Positions 22,627 to 33,361 are shown, counted from the stretch's first letter. The stretch: DNA of 64,000 bases from Elgaria multicarinata webbii (GCF_023053635.1 NC_086192.1:14918001-14982000), one strand, 5' to 3'. Made by a program: numbers and translations. Notes: generated from the letters alone by a model not told the origin.

Positions 22627-23159
22627 ATGAGGTTAGGCCTCATCCAGAGTATTGCGTCCAGTTCTGGGCTCCACAATTCAAGAAGGACGCAGACAAGCTG
22701 GAGCGTGTTCAGAGGAGGGCAACCAGGATGATCAGGGGTCTGGAAACAAAGCCCTATGAAGAGAGACTGAAAGAACTGGGCAGGTTTAGCCTGGAGAAGA
22801 GAAGACAAGACAGAGGGGAGACATGAGAGCACTCTTCAAATACTTAAAAGGTTGTCACACAGAGGAGGGCCAGGATCTCTTCTCGATCCTCCCAGAGTGC
22901 AGGACACGGAATAACAGGCTCAAGTTAAAGGAAGCCAGATTTCGGCTGGACATCAGGAAAAACTTCCTGACTGTTAGAGCAGTACAACAATGGAATCAGC
23001 TACCTAGGGAGGTTGTGGGTTCTCCCACACTAGAGGCCTTCAAGAGGCAGTTGGACAACCATCTGTCAGGGGTGCTTTAGGGTGGATTCCTGCATTTAGC
23101 AGGGGGTTGGACTCGATGGCCTTATAGGCCCCTTCCAACTCTGCTATTCTATGATTCTG
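22627..23159 (+). mobile_element. CR1 LINE fragment
   Basis: Reads [20 protein letters not shown], with a small duplication at AGAAGACAAGACAGAGGGGA, then [20 protein letters not shown] and the 3' UTR with tail. Two open frames cover nearly the whole copy. Confidence 0.94.
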
Positions 23160-23219
23160 TTTCTTCCTTCTCTTCCTCCTCCTCCTATGCCCTAACATCC
23201 TATCCCTTATCCCCTATCT

Positions 23220-23370
23220 ACCCCCCTGGTCACTGAGGTCTTCAGAAGACATGCTTCTGATGGTTCAGCATGGGCCTATGGCCCAATTGGAGACCACCCA
23301 GAGAAGAGCCTTCAGTGTGGTGGCCCCCTACCTATGAAACTCCATGCTACTGGAGCTCAGGTATGTGTGT
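23220..23370 (+). mobile_element. L2-like LINE fragment
   Basis: AGAGCCTTCAGTGTGGTGGC, CCCCTACCTATGAAACTCC matches the RAFSVVAPYLWNSMLLELR-type C-terminal segment, also seen at 56210-56538. Confidence 0.7.
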
Positions 23371-23399
23371 GTGTATTTTAAAGAAAGCAATCATCTGTT

Positions 23400-23720
23400 A
23401 AAAGGTATGATCCAGGCGATGAAGTGGTGTTCAGAACATCTCCGAAGCATCCCCATTTCTTTCAATCTTTTCCCCAGCAAGTTTGATCCCTCGAGCGATG
23501 CCTCACCTGAAGGTTGATCTCAGAGAGGCGGGCAAGACGCCAGCACTCCTGGCGAAAGGAAATGAAAATTAATTGCTGGTTGTTAACGCTCGGATCTGGC
23601 TCGTCGTTTTTTTGCCACAATGCATTTGCGGAAGGCCTTTGCAACAACCCAATCCAAGCATGTTGAAAAACAGGTTGGCCTGGTGGTGAGTCACTCTTAG
23701 GAGCAGGAGGGGCAGGCGGG
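23400..23720. other. Non-repetitive block, candidate conserved element
   Basis: Unique sequence with GAAAATTAATTGCTGG, GTTGTTAACGCTCGG and CACAATGCATTTGCGG. None of the window's repeats match. Proposed on composition only. Confidence 0.3.
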
Positions 23721-24180
23721 CGAAGGATGGGGGGATGGACAGAAATCCCGACTCTTCCTCAGCCCTGGATCCGGAATTGGCATGGATCATAAGTGCATGG
23801 CCACCCCACTTGCAAGATTTATTGTACCCCAGAGATGGCTATCCATTATGCAAAAGAGCTGGACTTGCCAGCCCGGCTCTTCTTGCATTTGTTCAGTGCA
23901 AATTGTAGAATTGCAGGGATGGAAGATGGCATGAAAGTCAGTCAGTCGGACAGACAGATAGACAGACAGACAGAAAGGGTCTTTCAGATTGGAGGGGATA
24001 GCTTCTATGTGTTATCTCTATTTTTTGAAATTCACCACTGATATATTCTGTGGGGGAGAATTCCCCTCCCCCCACCAAATGAAATCAATTATTGGAGGCC
24101 TCCCAAATTTCACTCCAATGTAGATGCCATTTGGAGAGAAATACGAGCAATGCCTCCTTCCTTGTGGCTCACACCAGGAA

Positions 24181-24184
<4 letters not shown>

Positions 24185-24243
<59 letters not shown>
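24185..24243 (+). repeat. (TC)n microsatellite
   Basis: About 29 TC units. Confidence 0.97.
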
Positions 24244-24246
<3 letters not shown>

Positions 24247-24648
24247 TTTATTTTAAGGAGAAATGTTGCACACACACTGCACCCAATGTGATTTTTCTTC
24301 CTCCCTTCTTTTTCTGCAACGTAATTAGTTGCAATGTAATTTTTGCATATCCAGATATCTGTCGCTCTATCCCCCACGAGTGGGCCTTAAAACCCTGCTG
24401 TATATCTTCCCTCTCTCGCCAAAATCTATTTAGCCCCCCCCGCTTTTGAAATCAGAAACGATGTTTCTCCCTCCCCCACGCCGCCCGCGCACTGCAGCCG
24501 CTTAAAAGCAGGGAAAGACACCAGCAACCCAAGGCAGTCCCACCACCGCCTTGCGCATGGTGTATAAATCTACTGACGAGATCTCTCAAGGAGTGAAATG
24601 AAGCCGCTGATGCCAGTGCCCTATGTCCGGACACGTTTCCCATGGCAG
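24244..24648. other. Unique intergenic sequence
   Basis: Nothing recognised. Confidence 0.4.
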
Positions 24649-24649
24649 G

Positions 24650-25347
24650 ATCATAGAATCATAGAATAGCAAGAGTTGGAAGGGACCTACAAGGCCATCG
24701 AGTCCAACCCCCTGCTCAATGCAGGAATCCACCCTAAAGCATCCCTGACAGATGCTTGTCCAGCTGCCTCTTGAAGGCCTCTAGTGTGAGAGAGCCCACA
24801 ACCTCACCAGGCAACTGATTCCATTGTCGTACTGCTCTAACAGTCAGGAAGTTTTTCCTGATGTCCAGCCGAAATCTGGCTTCCTTTAACTTGAGCCTGT
24901 TATTCCGTGTCCTGCACTCTGGGAGGATTGAGAAGAAATCCTGGCCCTCCTCTGTGTGACAGCCTTTCAAGTATTTGAAGAGTGCTCTCACGTCTCCCCT
25001 CAATCTTCTCTTCTCCAGGCTAAACATGCTCAGTTCTTTCAGTCTCTCCTCATAGGGCTTTGTTTCCAGACCCCTGACCATCCTGGTTGCCCTCCTCTGA
25101 ACACGCTCCAGCTTGTCTGCGTCCTTCTTGAATTGTGGAGCCCTGAACTGGACGCAATACTCGAGGCCTAACCAGGGCCAAATAGAGAGGAACCAGTTCC
25201 AGAGGAACGCGATTTGGAAGCTATACTTCTATGAATGCAGCCCCAAATAGCATTTGCCTTTCTTGCAGCCAAATCGCCCTGTTGGCTCATATTCAGCTTG
25301 TGATCTACAACAACTCCAAGATCCTTCTCGTTTGTAGGATCTGCACT
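24650..25347 (-). mobile_element. CR1 LINE fragment (~700 bp)
   Basis: A 115-codon antisense frame ([20 protein letters not shown] to the 3' end) lies next to the ATTTGGAAGCTATACTTCTA region. There is a deletion around 25166-25208, where two segments are joined. It is truncated at TTCTCGTTTGTAGGA. Confidence 0.93.
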
Positions 25348-26699
25348 GCTGCTTTAAAATGTTTTACTGTTGGGGCCCAGGACACACTCTCCATCCACAG
25401 TTTTCCAACCGTTTTCAAAGAGCCATATCCTGCTCAGATCTGGCCCAAGTTGAGGTGCGTTTGCCTCTATAATTACATCCACAGCCCAGACTATGCAGGT
25501 CATTAAAAGATAGACAGATAGAGGGAGGGAGGGAGGGAGGGGGAGAGAGAGAGAGAGATGAAAGATGGAGAAGCCATAGCTGAAAGTGCAGGCCCATGAA
25601 TTTTTCATTGGCAGGAAGAAAGGGCAGCTGGAGGTTGGCCCGGTGGGCCTGGCATTGTTATCTGCTGAGGCCGTGCCAGCGCCCGGGAGGCCTTCTGGCA
25701 GGGGGGAGTGATGCACAAGAATTTTGTTGCCATCAGCTTAAGGTCAGGACACCCCCCCCCCCAAATGCAAGCTCATTCTAAGGCAATTCTGGAGATTGCG
25801 ACGCCAGCTTGCAAAATGTGCACTTTCAACATGCCCGTGGTGGTGGGGGGAACGTGCATTTTCATGCTGTGAGCAGGGGAGAAACATGCATCTAGATGCA
25901 ACTTCAAAATATATTGTACAGACTGACGGGTTGGGGAAGGCTAGTCTAATCTAACCACCCGGCTGCTCGCAACACAGAGGAATGTGCCTATGATTTCACG
26001 CTGACAATTTCATCCCTGCTAATGAAAAGGTCCTGGTGCCTCAACCCACTAAGTGCTGCCTCTACTGCCCCACTGACTGGGATTCTGTGGGGCCACATGT
26101 ACTTCATGTGCAGATGGCCCCATGTTCATTCTCTGTGCACATTATTTGCACAGAGATATGAAAGAATACCCAAAATGACTCCCACGCTTCTAGAGGAGCA
26201 CTTGGACATTTGGGGTATCACCTTTTTTTTTTTTAGCATGGTGGGGGAAATGTACCATTTCAAGCCATGGATCCTGTTGCTGTCCTTCCGCATAGCATGT
26301 GTCGTGGTCCAGTCTTGAACAGAAGTCTGAGTAGGGCAGGTTTCACAAGGAAGCCAGAAAGGAATAGGTCAGCACCATGGAAAGTTCCAAGTGGTGCTGG
26401 GGCTGGAAGCCAGACAGGGCGGTCTTTAGGTTGCTCCAACAAGGAGCGGAGCAAGACTAAGGATTAAATAAGAATGTTGCTGGATTTAGGCTAGCTGGCC
26501 CCAACTCCATACTGACTGAGTCCATTTTAGCAATCTCAGATTGCAATGGCATGTGAGTCACTGTGGCATGCTAGTGCACTCATGTCCTGAGTCCTCAGAG
26601 TCTCAGGTTGGTAGTGCAACCTACTCTGGACACGGGAGGGGTTATCCCTGGGGTCTTTCTGGAAAACTGCATCCTGTGGAGTTGGAAATCCCACAACAC
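25348..26699. other. Intergenic, mostly unique
   Basis: There is a (GGGA)n-like run at 25520-25556 and poly-C at 25751-25761. 26540-26700 resembles a decayed repeat but cannot be named. No exon seen. Confidence 0.4.
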
Positions 26700-27240
26700 C
26701 TTTCTGTAGCCATGTTTCATTTATTTATTTATTTATTTACAATGTTTACATACCGCTCCCCATTCAGAAATTCAGAGCAGTGTACAAGTTAAGATAAAAT
26801 AAAAACAGAACAAAACACTTTAAAATAGATTTTAAAAAAAGCAAAATGTACAGTGAACCGTGGCTGTGGTTTAATCTGTTTTTAACTGTGTATATTTATT
26901 GTTTTATACTGTCTGTTTTTATCTGTACGCCGCCCTGAGATCTTAGTGATATAGGGCAGGATATAAATATTTTAAATTAATAAATTAAGGAAAGGCTTCC
27001 TGGAATAATGGCATTTTCAGGAGGCGCCGAAAGGAATACAAAGTTGGCACCTGCCTGACCTCTGGAGGCAGAGAATTCCATAGGAGGGGGGCCACCACGC
27101 TGAAGGCTCTGCCCCTGGTGGACTCCAATCAGAGGATGGGTCTATGTGGAACCACCAGGAACATGCCTTTGGATGACCTCAGTGACCGGGCAGGGTGATA
27201 GGGGAGAAGGCGCTCTCCCAGGTATCCTATTGTCCCAAAT
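26700..27240 (-). mobile_element. L2 LINE fragment interrupted by a second L2 tail
   Basis: An outer reverse copy starts with (ATTT)n at 26717 and includes the antisense block TTTCAGGAGGCGCCGAAAGG, GGCACCTGCCTGACCTCTGG and GGGAGAAGGCGCTCTCCCAG. It is split at about 26850-26995 by a forward L2 tail (CTGTACGCCGCCCTGAGATC, GGCAGGATATAAATATTTTA). Confidence 0.85.
26855..26993 (+). mobile_element. L2 LINE 3' tail inserted in L2
   Basis: Forward tail with TTTTTATCTGTACGCCGCC and AATTAATAAATTAA, lying inside the reverse L2 copy. Confidence 0.82.
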
Positions 27241-27249
27241 TGTTTAGTT

Positions 27250-27660
27250 TTCTCCCTGAACCATTCATTCTAGTTCTTCTTCAGAGAAGGAGGCATCAGA
27301 GTCTTAGTCCACGACAGGGAAACAATTCAAGGACTCTTTGACATGTCATTTGTGAGCTGCAGATGGAAACCCAGAGCAGTAGGAAACAAAGTTTGCTTGA
27401 AACTGGCTGCTGTCGTTAATTCTGACCAACCTATTGGGAGGATAATTAAAGCGAAGCACTTTTGTCATTTTTTAAAAAAATATTAACATTTTTGTTAAAT
27501 GGCATTAGAGAGAGGCCAACATGTCGCACTCAACATGACGCAAAGCACCATGAGAAACGCAGAAGACCGTAAATCCTCGCCTTAAATAATTAATTGTCCA
27601 GATAATTAAAAAAAAAAAAGTTAAACCATATGAAAAGATGCCTTCTGCAAGAAGACTAAA
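27250..27660. other. Non-repetitive AT-rich block, candidate conserved element
   Basis: Unique sequence dense in TAATTA/ATTAAA words: GTCGTTAATTCTGACC, GGATAATTAAAGCG, AAATAATTAATTGTCC, AGATAATTAAAA. No repeat family match within the window. Confidence 0.35.
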
Positions 27661-27840
27661 CCAGAAAGCCGCAAAAGGGCTTCAGCTATTGGGCCGTATA
27701 GAAATTAAATGAACTAAATAAACGAATTTTTCAAAAATGAATAAATGCAACCCAACATTTTGATTAAAACGCATCCGCAGTCCAATGGCAAGGAACACCT
27801 GACGGGAACATTGGTTTTGAGCTTTCCAGCGCTATCCAAT

Positions 27841-28181
27841 ACACTCTTCAAAGACTTGAAAGGTTGTCCCACAGAGGAGGGCCAGGAACTCTTCTCGATC
27901 CTCCCAGAGTGCAGGACACGGAATAACGGGCTCAAGTTAAAGGAAGCCGGATTCCAGCTGGACATCAGGAAAAACATCCTGACTGTTAGAGCAGTATGAC
28001 AATGGAACCAGTGACCTAGGGAGGTTGTGGGCTCTCCCACACTAGAAGCCTTCAAGAGGCAGCTGGACAACCCTCTGTCAGGGATGCTTTAGGGTGGATT
28101 CCTGCATTGAGCGGGGGGTTGGACTTGATGGCCTTATAGGCCCCTTCCAACTCTGCTATTCTATGATTCTATGATTCTATG
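27841..28181 (+). mobile_element. CR1 LINE 3' fragment
   Basis: Begins in the [20 protein letters not shown] codons and ends with three TTCTATGA tail units. A (AAATGAAC)-type L2 remnant may precede it at 27690-27725. Confidence 0.93.
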
Positions 28182-28550
28182 TCTTGTCTCTTAGAAATAA
28201 CCCTCCTTGGATTCAAGGGGTCAAATCCAACCGAAGGGGGGGGGTCTACGCCAGCCATTTAGTGCAGGACCTGCATCACAGTCATCACCTACAGGGCGCA
28301 TGACGTTCACCTGCTCCTGCAGTGATCTTGGCTCCACGTCTCAGGTATACCACAATATCCGTGCCAGCTCCAGGCTTTGGGGAGCCCTTTGGCAAGACAC
28401 CCTCCGTGGGCCCCTCCCTCATCTCACCACCACTGTCCTTCATGGTCTTTCTCATCACGGCTCCCACTTGCCAACTTGACTGGCAAAGAGCCCGGGAGCA
28501 CGGAGGCCGTGGCATCTGCTCCTCCTCCTCCTCCTCCTCACTACCACTGT

Positions 28551-28854
28551 TAGGGTGACCCTATGGAAAGGGGGACAGGGCTCCTGTATCTTCAACAGTT
28601 GTGCAGAAAAGGAGATTTCACCAGGTGTCCTTGGTATGCATGCAGCACCTGTGGAAATCCCCTCTTCATCACAACAGTTAAAGCTGCCCTCTTTCGTATC
28701 TGGTCATGCTAGGCAGGGCTCCTGCAACTTTATCTGTTCTGATGGACTTTCCCTAGGTGCAGCATGTATACGATTGACACCTGCTGAAATTCCCTTTTCT
28801 ATACAACTGTTAAAGGTACAGGAGCCCTGTCCTCCCTTTCAGATGGCCACCCTA
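28551..28854. mobile_element. Long-TIR MITE with perfect 8-bp TSD (hAT)
   Basis: 304 bp, beginning TAGGGTGACCCTATGGAAAG and ending CAGATGGCCACCCTA. The exact duplication ACCACTGT flanks it (28543-28550 and 28855-28862). Beyond the outer arms, a second inverted pair lies inside (CAACAGTTAAAGCTGCC against GGGCTCCTGCAACTTTATCTG). This is the best-preserved member of the TAGGGTGACC family here and the one that places it in hAT. Confidence 0.93.
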
Positions 28855-28892
28855 ACCACTGTTGTCTGGGCCGAAGCAAGAGGCAAGTGAAA

Positions 28893-28980
28893 GATTTTTT
28901 GTGAACCGCCCAGAGAGCTTCGGCTATTGGGCGGTATAGAAATGTAATAAGTAAATAAATAAATAAATAATAAATATAAA
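28893..28980 (+). mobile_element. L2 LINE 3' tail
   Basis: GTGAACCGCCCAGAGAGCTT then CGGCTATTGGGCGGTATAGA and (AAAT)n. Confidence 0.93.
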
Positions 28981-29035
28981 AGAGCAGGTGACAATGAAGA
29001 AGAGGAGGAGAAACTGCCCCATGCCACCCCTCACT

Positions 29036-29265
29036 CCAGTGTTGCCTAGTGGTTAGAGTGTTGGACTGGGAGCTGGGAGATCCGGGTTCTAGTCCCCACT
29101 CGGCCATGGAAACCCACTGGGTGACTCTGGGCAAGTCACAGACTCTCAGCCCAACCCACCTCACAGGGTTGTTGTTGTTGCGAGGATAAAAACGCAGAGG
29201 AGGAGGATTATGTATGCCACCTTGGGTTCCTTGGAGGAAAAAAGGCAGGATATAAATGCAACAAA
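29036..29265 (+). mobile_element. tRNA-derived SINE (Sauria-type)
   Basis: The A-box region is TAGTGGTTAGAGTGTTGG and the B-box-like region is CCGGGTTCTAGTCC. The body is CACTGGGTGACTCTGGGCAA, AGGGTTGTTGTTGTTGCGAG, CCTTGGGTTCCTTGGAGG and the tail is GGCAGGATATAAATGCAAC. Copies at 37815 and 46935 are reversed. Confidence 0.85.
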
Positions 29266-29408
29266 TAAAAAAATAAATCTATTGCATTTATATACCGCTC
29301 CATAGCCGAAGCTCTGGGCGATTTACAAAAGTTTAAAATAGTAAACATTAAAACAAATATACAAAGTTTAAAAACATAAAAAGCATAAAAACACAGTATC
29401 TTTATAAA
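29266..29408 (-). mobile_element. L2 LINE 3' tail
   Basis: TATTGCATTTATATACCGCT, CCATAGCCGAAGCTCTGGGC and an A-rich 3' UTR antisense. It abuts the SINE tail. Confidence 0.85.
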
Positions 29409-29439
29409 AACAGCTATTTTCCTTGTTCATCTTTCTCTT

Positions 29440-29548
29440 TTTTTTTTTTTAAAAAAATGTATATTATGTTTTTAATTAGTATTTTATGTATTTTATGCTT
29501 CCTGTAGTTCCTCGCCTCGATCCAATCAGAGAGGCGGGTAAGAAATAA

Positions 29549-29593
<45 letters not shown>

Positions 29594-29609
29594 AATAATA
29601 ATAATAATT
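29440..29609 (+). mobile_element. L2 LINE 3' tail with (TTA)n(TAA)n microsatellite
   Basis: CGCCTCGATCCAATCAGAGA, GGCGGGTAAGAAATAAAT then TTA units that flip to ATA/TAA units at about 29590, making a self-complementary run. Confidence 0.8.
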
Positions 29610-29960
29610 CTGGGTTTAAATATGATTTAATATATAAGACAACATCAATTTTCTTCTTTCCACTTGCTGAAATATTTTTTGTCCATTAGCTATTTAACAT
29701 CCTTTTTTCTAATGTGAGTCTCTTGTATGCAAATGATACCTTAAAAATGCTGAATGATTTTTTTGGGGGGGGGCAGGGTACGGGATGGGGGGGAAAAAAG
29801 GTGTATGGGGAGAAGAAATGGAATGGAGTCCTGCAGAAAAGGGCTTGACATGTCTGGCTGGCTACAACCCTGAACAGCAGCCCTCCACACCCCAGGGTAT
29901 GTCTCCTAAATCCCCAACTTTCGAAAAAACAAACGTCCCAGATCGCAAACACTGATGAAA
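29610..29960. other. Unique intergenic sequence
   Basis: AT-rich at first, with poly-T and poly-G runs (29758-29775). No feature recognised. Confidence 0.4.
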
Positions 29961-30029
29961 AGAGACAGCGCTGACGTTAATTGAACCCACTCCCCCCCCC
30001 CCACCCCCCTGGTCTTTCTGCGTTCTCCC

Positions 30030-30830
30030 CTCCTCTGCTTCAGGGGGCGCTGCAAGAGGTGGATGCAGGGAGCAACCGGGCCGCTCTTGCAGTCGCCAGG
30101 GCCGCCTCGCTGGTAGGACGGAGCTGTCCAGCAGTTCAGGAGCTGCTGCTTTGGGAGAAGCTGCGAAGGCGGACTGGGAAAGGGTGCTGACAGCTGGGAC
30201 AGCCGGCCAGAGGGTGGGTGGGTGGGGGGGCGGCCTTGGAGTGGGCCAGGGTGCCACCAGGACGGAGATCCGGTGCAATCCAAGCAGGCAGAGGCTGCTG
30301 GGGAGGAGAGGCGCGAGGCCAAGCCCAGCTGCAGTGACGGGCGCCAGGCGGCAGCTTGCAAGAGCCCAGCGCATCCCATCCCAAGGTAAGGCATGGGGAA
30401 AGAAGAGAGCCGCCTGCTCAAGGCAGACAGAGGCGTGGATGCAGGGGTGTGGGGAGGGGGCGTGGGGGTGGGGGTGGGGGGGACATGACAGACTGCGACG
30501 CCTTGCTAGCGCACCCTCGATCGTGGCCATGGCGGGGGGGGGGGTGCGCGGAGACCTGGCAGGAGGGCATTTTGGCTGCAATCCCATCTGGTCTGTGCGC
30601 CTGTGTGTGTTTTGCTGGGCTTGTTCCTTGCAAAGAGCAGGTGGAGTGAAGTGGGAGGGGGGACGTGGAGGGAGGGAGGCGGTGGCTCTGTCTCTAGGGA
30701 GAAGAGAAGCGAGACGAAGGATCAGGTTCGCCATCCGAAGCGCGGTCGCTTCTTTTCAAAAAATCACCATCGTCGCCGTCCGGAGGATTGGACCGGATCA
30801 CGGCTCTGAGCTCAGCTTGGGTCGAGGGAA
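30030..30830 (+). promoter_or_regulatory. CpG-island-like block with candidate exon donor
   Basis: This is the only long stretch between the two genes with dense CpG (for example GGCGCGAGGC, GACGGGCGCCAGGCGGC, GCGCGGTCGCTTC, CATCGTCGCCGTCCGGAGG). At 30380-30391 CCCAAGGTAAGG is a near-consensus splice donor. A TGCTTCAGGG acceptor-like site is at about 30038-30044. A 5' UTR exon of an unseen gene on the + strand is plausible. SRRM3 follows MDH2 in the same direction in mammals, but no SRRM3 coding exon is recognised here. Long open frames in this block reflect GC content and lack homology. Confidence 0.45.
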
Positions 30831-31960
30831 CGAAGCCCCTCCACCCCCACCCCAATTCTCTGTTGGAAGAATCAAAAGAAAAACAGCAGCACCGAGGAAG
30901 GAGCGTTGGTCTTCAGAAATCGGACAGCTCTCCTTCAGAGGGTGATGGGCAGAGAGACAGAGGAAGAAGGACACACAGGTCTTCTCCTTGAAGGGTCGGG
31001 CGCATTTTAGGTCTAGGGTCCTATTTGCAACGGAAATGAATGGATTCCTTCTGGAATTCCACCTCCACGTTATTATTTCCCCCAAGATCCGGTCTCCTTG
31101 CATTCTCGTCAAACCCCAGGAGTCAAAGAAGGGGAAAGTTTTTTTGGGGAAATAAATACACGCGGCACTTTCTTTTGGGTGGAGAAGGTGACATGGGATT
31201 TTGGAAAGGGGGGGGCTTGACTTTTGGGTGCCCCCAGGCTAGGGTTAAAGGGGAGCAGGTTTTGGGAGCAGTTTTCTCAGGGTGGAAGGGGGAGCAGAGA
31301 GAAGTTTGGTCCATTTTTAAGAGGGTGTGCAGCTTTTGGATAATTCGTTGTGGAGCGCACGGGGGTGGGGGAATATTCCTAGGGAATTCTGAGTTGCAGT
31401 TGAGAAGGGACACGAATTGTTGCCTTTGGTAGATGTCTTGAAGAGTGGTGAATAAAAAATCCTGCAGTGTCAGAGCTAGCGTGATGGGCAGATGGGAATG
31501 CTCTGATAAAAGGGCCTTTGCCTTTTTGCATCTACGTCTATACATCTGGGCCCAGGGGGATTTGCACTGTGAAGGAAAGTTTTGTGTACGAGTCGAGTCG
31601 AGACCCCAGCAGAACCTCCAATATTGGGGAGGTGGAGAAATCCATTCACAAATCCATACTGATGATGTAAACATTCCAGGAATCAGGGCAGGATTTTGTA
31701 CGACAAAACGAAGATAATGACTTTTTTTCTATGACTAATTTGATGGAGGTTTCATAAAACAAAAAGCAGAAGAACACCCAGATTACAAAACGGGCAACAG
31801 CGAGATCCTTTCCGTAGAGCTGATTCAGAATTACGTTTGGCAATATCGTTATAAAGCAATTGAGCGGTGAAGTTTGTTTCTGTGGTCTGGCTGCTAAATG
31901 TGTCGCGCCCCCCCCCCCCCTATCTTTCTGTGTGATGAAGATACAACAAGAATGTGGCAT
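30831..31960. other. Unique sequence downstream of the CpG block
   Basis: No repeat is confidently named in 30830-31900. There is a poly-C run at 31911-31920. Open frames lack homology. It could be intronic if the CpG block is a promoter. Confidence 0.4.
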
Positions 31961-31964
31961 TGAT

Positions 31965-32068
31965 CCAGAGCAGATTTCCTCAACCTGCACCCCCCCACGG
32001 CCATACTGGCTGAGGATTGTGGGAGTCGTAGTCCAAGAATCTGGAGGGCAACAGCTCGGGGAAGGATG
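31965..32068. mobile_element. hAT MITE copy, diverged
   Basis: GCAGATTTCCTCAACCTGCA at the left, and GGGAGTCGTAGTCCAAGAAT, CTGGAGGGCAACAGC at the right: an old member of the palindromic CAGCCTTCCTCAACC family. Confidence 0.6.
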
Positions 32069-32099
32069 ATAGAGATCCATGGGAGATAGATCTATATGG

Positions 32100-32760
32100 G
32101 TACAGGCCTATGCATGTTTAGACAGAAAAAAGTCCTACAATCCTATGCATGTTTAAACAGAAAAATCCTACAATCCTATGCATGTTTAGACATAAAATAT
32201 CCCACAATCCTATGCATGTTTAGACAGAAAAATAACCCACAATCCTATGCATGTTTAGACAGAAAAATCCTGCAATCCTATGCATGTTTAGACATAAAAT
32301 ATCAAACAATCCTATGCATGTTTAGACATAAAATATCCCACAATCCTATGCATGTTTAGACATAAAATATCCCACAATCCTATGCATGTTTAGGCAGAAA
32401 AATCCTACAATCCTATGCTTGTTTAGACAGGAAAACGTCCTACAATCCTATGCAGGTTTAGACAGAAAAAAGTCCTACAATCCTATGCATGTTTAGACAG
32501 AAAAATAACCCACAATCCTACGCATGTTTAGACAGAAAAATAACCCACAATCCTACGCATGTTTAGACAGAAAAATCCTACAATCCTATGCTTGTTTAGA
32601 CAGAAAAATATCCCACAATCCTACACTTGTTTTGAAAGAAATAAACCATACAATCCTATGCAAGATTAGACAGAAAAAAGTCTTACAAACTTATGTAGGT
32701 TTAGACAGAAAAAGAACACCTACAATCTTATGCATTTCTATACGGAAAAAAATCCCAACA
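32100..32760 (+). repeat. Minisatellite, ~34-bp unit, ~19 copies
   Basis: Tandem 33-36-bp units have the core ATCCTATGCATGTTTAGACA followed by GAAAAA and TCCTACA or TAACCCACA variants. Spacings between successive TGCATG words are 35, 33 and 34 at the start. Unit variants (CATAAAATATCCCAC, GAAAAATAACCCAC) occur in runs, showing higher-order duplication. It creates spurious YACLDRK-type open frames. Confidence 0.96.
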
Positions 32761-33085
32761 TGGAGCTTGGCTCACTCATTCGAGCCATGCCTATTGTATT
32801 TTACAAGAACATATTTTTGATGGCATGCGGTTCTGGCGTGCAGAATATTATTTGGCTCTGTGTTTAGTTTAAGCATGCTATGACGTGTGTGTGTGTAATG
32901 AAGTGTTATCGTAGCAAGTTCACCACCATTAGCTGATTGCGTGGCCTTCTCAGTGACTGCACCCATGATGTGAAACTCCCTGTTGAGGGAAGCTAAATTC
33001 ACACACACACACACCCGCTATCCTTCTACGGGCAAGCAAAAAAATCCTTATTGAACAGGGTGTTTGATGTGTTACAGGGTCTGTT
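32761..33085. other. Unique sequence with (TG)n and (CA)n
   Basis: Short TG (32886-32897) and CA (33000-33013) runs are present. Nothing else. Confidence 0.45.
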
Positions 33086-33087
33086 GG

Positions 33088-33240
33088 GCCTGAGGTTATT
33101 TTTACTACGTTACTGTTGTGTTTTTAATTATTTTTAATTGTATTTGTTTTATTCTTGTTTTTGTTTTGTTTTTAATCAACTTTCCTTAGTGATTGTAAGT
33201 TGCCTTGAGTGCCACATTTGGTAGAAAGGCAGGGTACATG
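33088..33240 (+). mobile_element. L2-like LINE 3' tail
   Basis: TAAGTTGCCTTGAGTGCCAC, ATTTGGTAGAAAGGCAGGGT and a (TCTA)n-like end. Confidence 0.65.
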
Positions 33241-33360
33241 TCTTATCTATCTATTTATCTGTCGTCTATCTAACATGGCTGTGGCATAATAAAATCCCAC
33301 CGCTGACACCACAAGCATGGCACCCCAAACTCATTATAAAATGGGTGGAATACAACTGTG

Positions 33361-33361
<1 letters not shown>

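Noticed and set aside
30151-30945. 264-codon open frame on the + strand, and a 290-codon frame on the - strand, in the CpG-rich block
   Set aside because: Low-complexity Gly/Arg- or Pro/Ser-rich translation in GC-rich DNA, open on both strands, with no domain or splice support.
32100-32760. CRISPR-like regular array
   Set aside because: Head-to-tail 33-36-bp units without unique spacers in a vertebrate repeat landscape: a minisatellite.
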